Shown here: in pieces, positions 5,827-6,057 of the stretch | Position numbering within the stretch: the first letter of the stretch is position 1 | Layout of the letters: each line of letters begins with the position of its first letter | From: Ruminococcaceae bacterium UBA1236 | Lineage (GTDB): Bacteria; Bacillota; Clostridia; Oscillospirales; Acutalibacteraceae | Reading direction: 5' to 3' | DNA length: 6,057 bases | Assembly (NCBI GenBank): GCA_002309055.1 | Contig: DBWO01000015.1 | Location: forward strand, 1 to 6,057 | Notes under the pieces: generated by a model | Databases searched by the model: none | What the model was told of the DNA's origin: nothing | The model's input: the letters and a program-made list of their open reading frames with translations, nothing else | Position numbers and translations under genes: made by a program

Positions 5827-6057
5827 TCAGCTGACCTTAAAGAACACATTCAGGCCGAAGAGGCGGAAAACATTCCAAATGAGAGTATGGAGGAAGGTGA
5901 TCACTCTGCCGAAGAAGCCGTCGCCGTGGTCTTCGTTATCGAGCGGGCAGACGTCTTCGGGCTCGTTTTCGGTGTAAACCGCGTTCACGGTTATTCCGCC
6001 GGGCGTGAGCTCATACTCCTCCCATTCGCCCGTGAAGCCCTCTTTCGCGGGTACTTC
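5827..6057 (-). CDS. C-terminal fragment of a probable surface/exported protein (cut by window edge)
   Basis: An open frame of 76 codons plus TGA enters from the right edge and reads leftward; its start is outside the window. Taking the first visible residue as 1, positions 3-29 look like one small repeat unit: PAKEGFTGEW, then EYELTPGG, then ITVNAVYT. This W-x-x-Y-x-L-x-x-G-x-I-T-V-x-A-x-Y pattern resembles the beta-repeat units (InlB/Listeria-Bacteroides-like) common in clostridial exported proteins. An acidic stretch follows (about 30-47, rich in Glu and Asp, with Cys37). A hydrophobic, aromatic segment from GFFGRVITF to the end (about 48-76) comes last and could associate with membrane or wall. 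The stop is followed 22 bp on by the bidirectional terminator. The reading frame is well supported; family and location are inference. Confidence 0.7.
   Translation of the reverse strand, partial: EVPAKEGFTGEWEEYELTPGGITVNAVYTENEPEDVCPLDNEDHGDGFFGRVITFLHTLIWNVFRLFGLNVFFKVS

Overview
The window looks like a chromosomal segment from a Gram-positive anaerobe of the Clostridia, probably a gut Oscillospirales/Ruminococcaceae-type lineage. This is inferred from four things: a class A RNase P RNA (Bacilli normally carry class B), AAAGGAG-type ribosome binding sites, moderately high-GC codon use with AT-rich promoters, and short Lys-Lys signal peptides of the kind these bacteria use. The species cannot be named from the sequence.

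Left edge (1-276): the 5' part of the RNase P RNA gene (rnpB) runs leftward out of the window from a near-consensus promoter. Back to back with it is a rightward promoter with an extended -10 element. That promoter drives a secreted SGNH/GDSL hydrolase (277-1101).

Centre (1154-5658): three co-directional, tightly packed genes form what looks like a carbohydrate-use cassette. First is a GPH-family (MelB-like) sugar:cation symporter with an unusual cytoplasmic tail of about 300 residues. Second is a TIM-barrel sugar isomerase/epimerase-like protein whose start codon overlaps the transporter stop (ATGA). Third is a leaderless, hence probably cytoplasmic, GH30 glycosidase 18 bp further on. The simplest reading is import of an intact glycoside or short oligosaccharide, cleavage inside the cell by GH30, and conversion of a released or modified sugar by the isomerase-like protein. 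The substrate cannot be read from the sequence. Whether the SGNH hydrolase belongs to the same transcript is open: a 52-bp gap with a weak hairpin separates it from the transporter.

Right edge (5659-6057): one intrinsic terminator ends the cassette. Then come a short CATTCTT tandem repeat and a symmetric, probably bidirectional terminator. Beyond that is the C-terminal 76 codons of a leftward gene that enters from the right. Its end resembles clostridial surface/exported proteins: a small beta-repeat-like unit, an acidic linker and a hydrophobic C-terminal segment.

The least ordinary item is the transporter tail, which appears to hold three divergent copies of a helical repeat. I found no phage, transposase, CRISPR array or defence system in the window.
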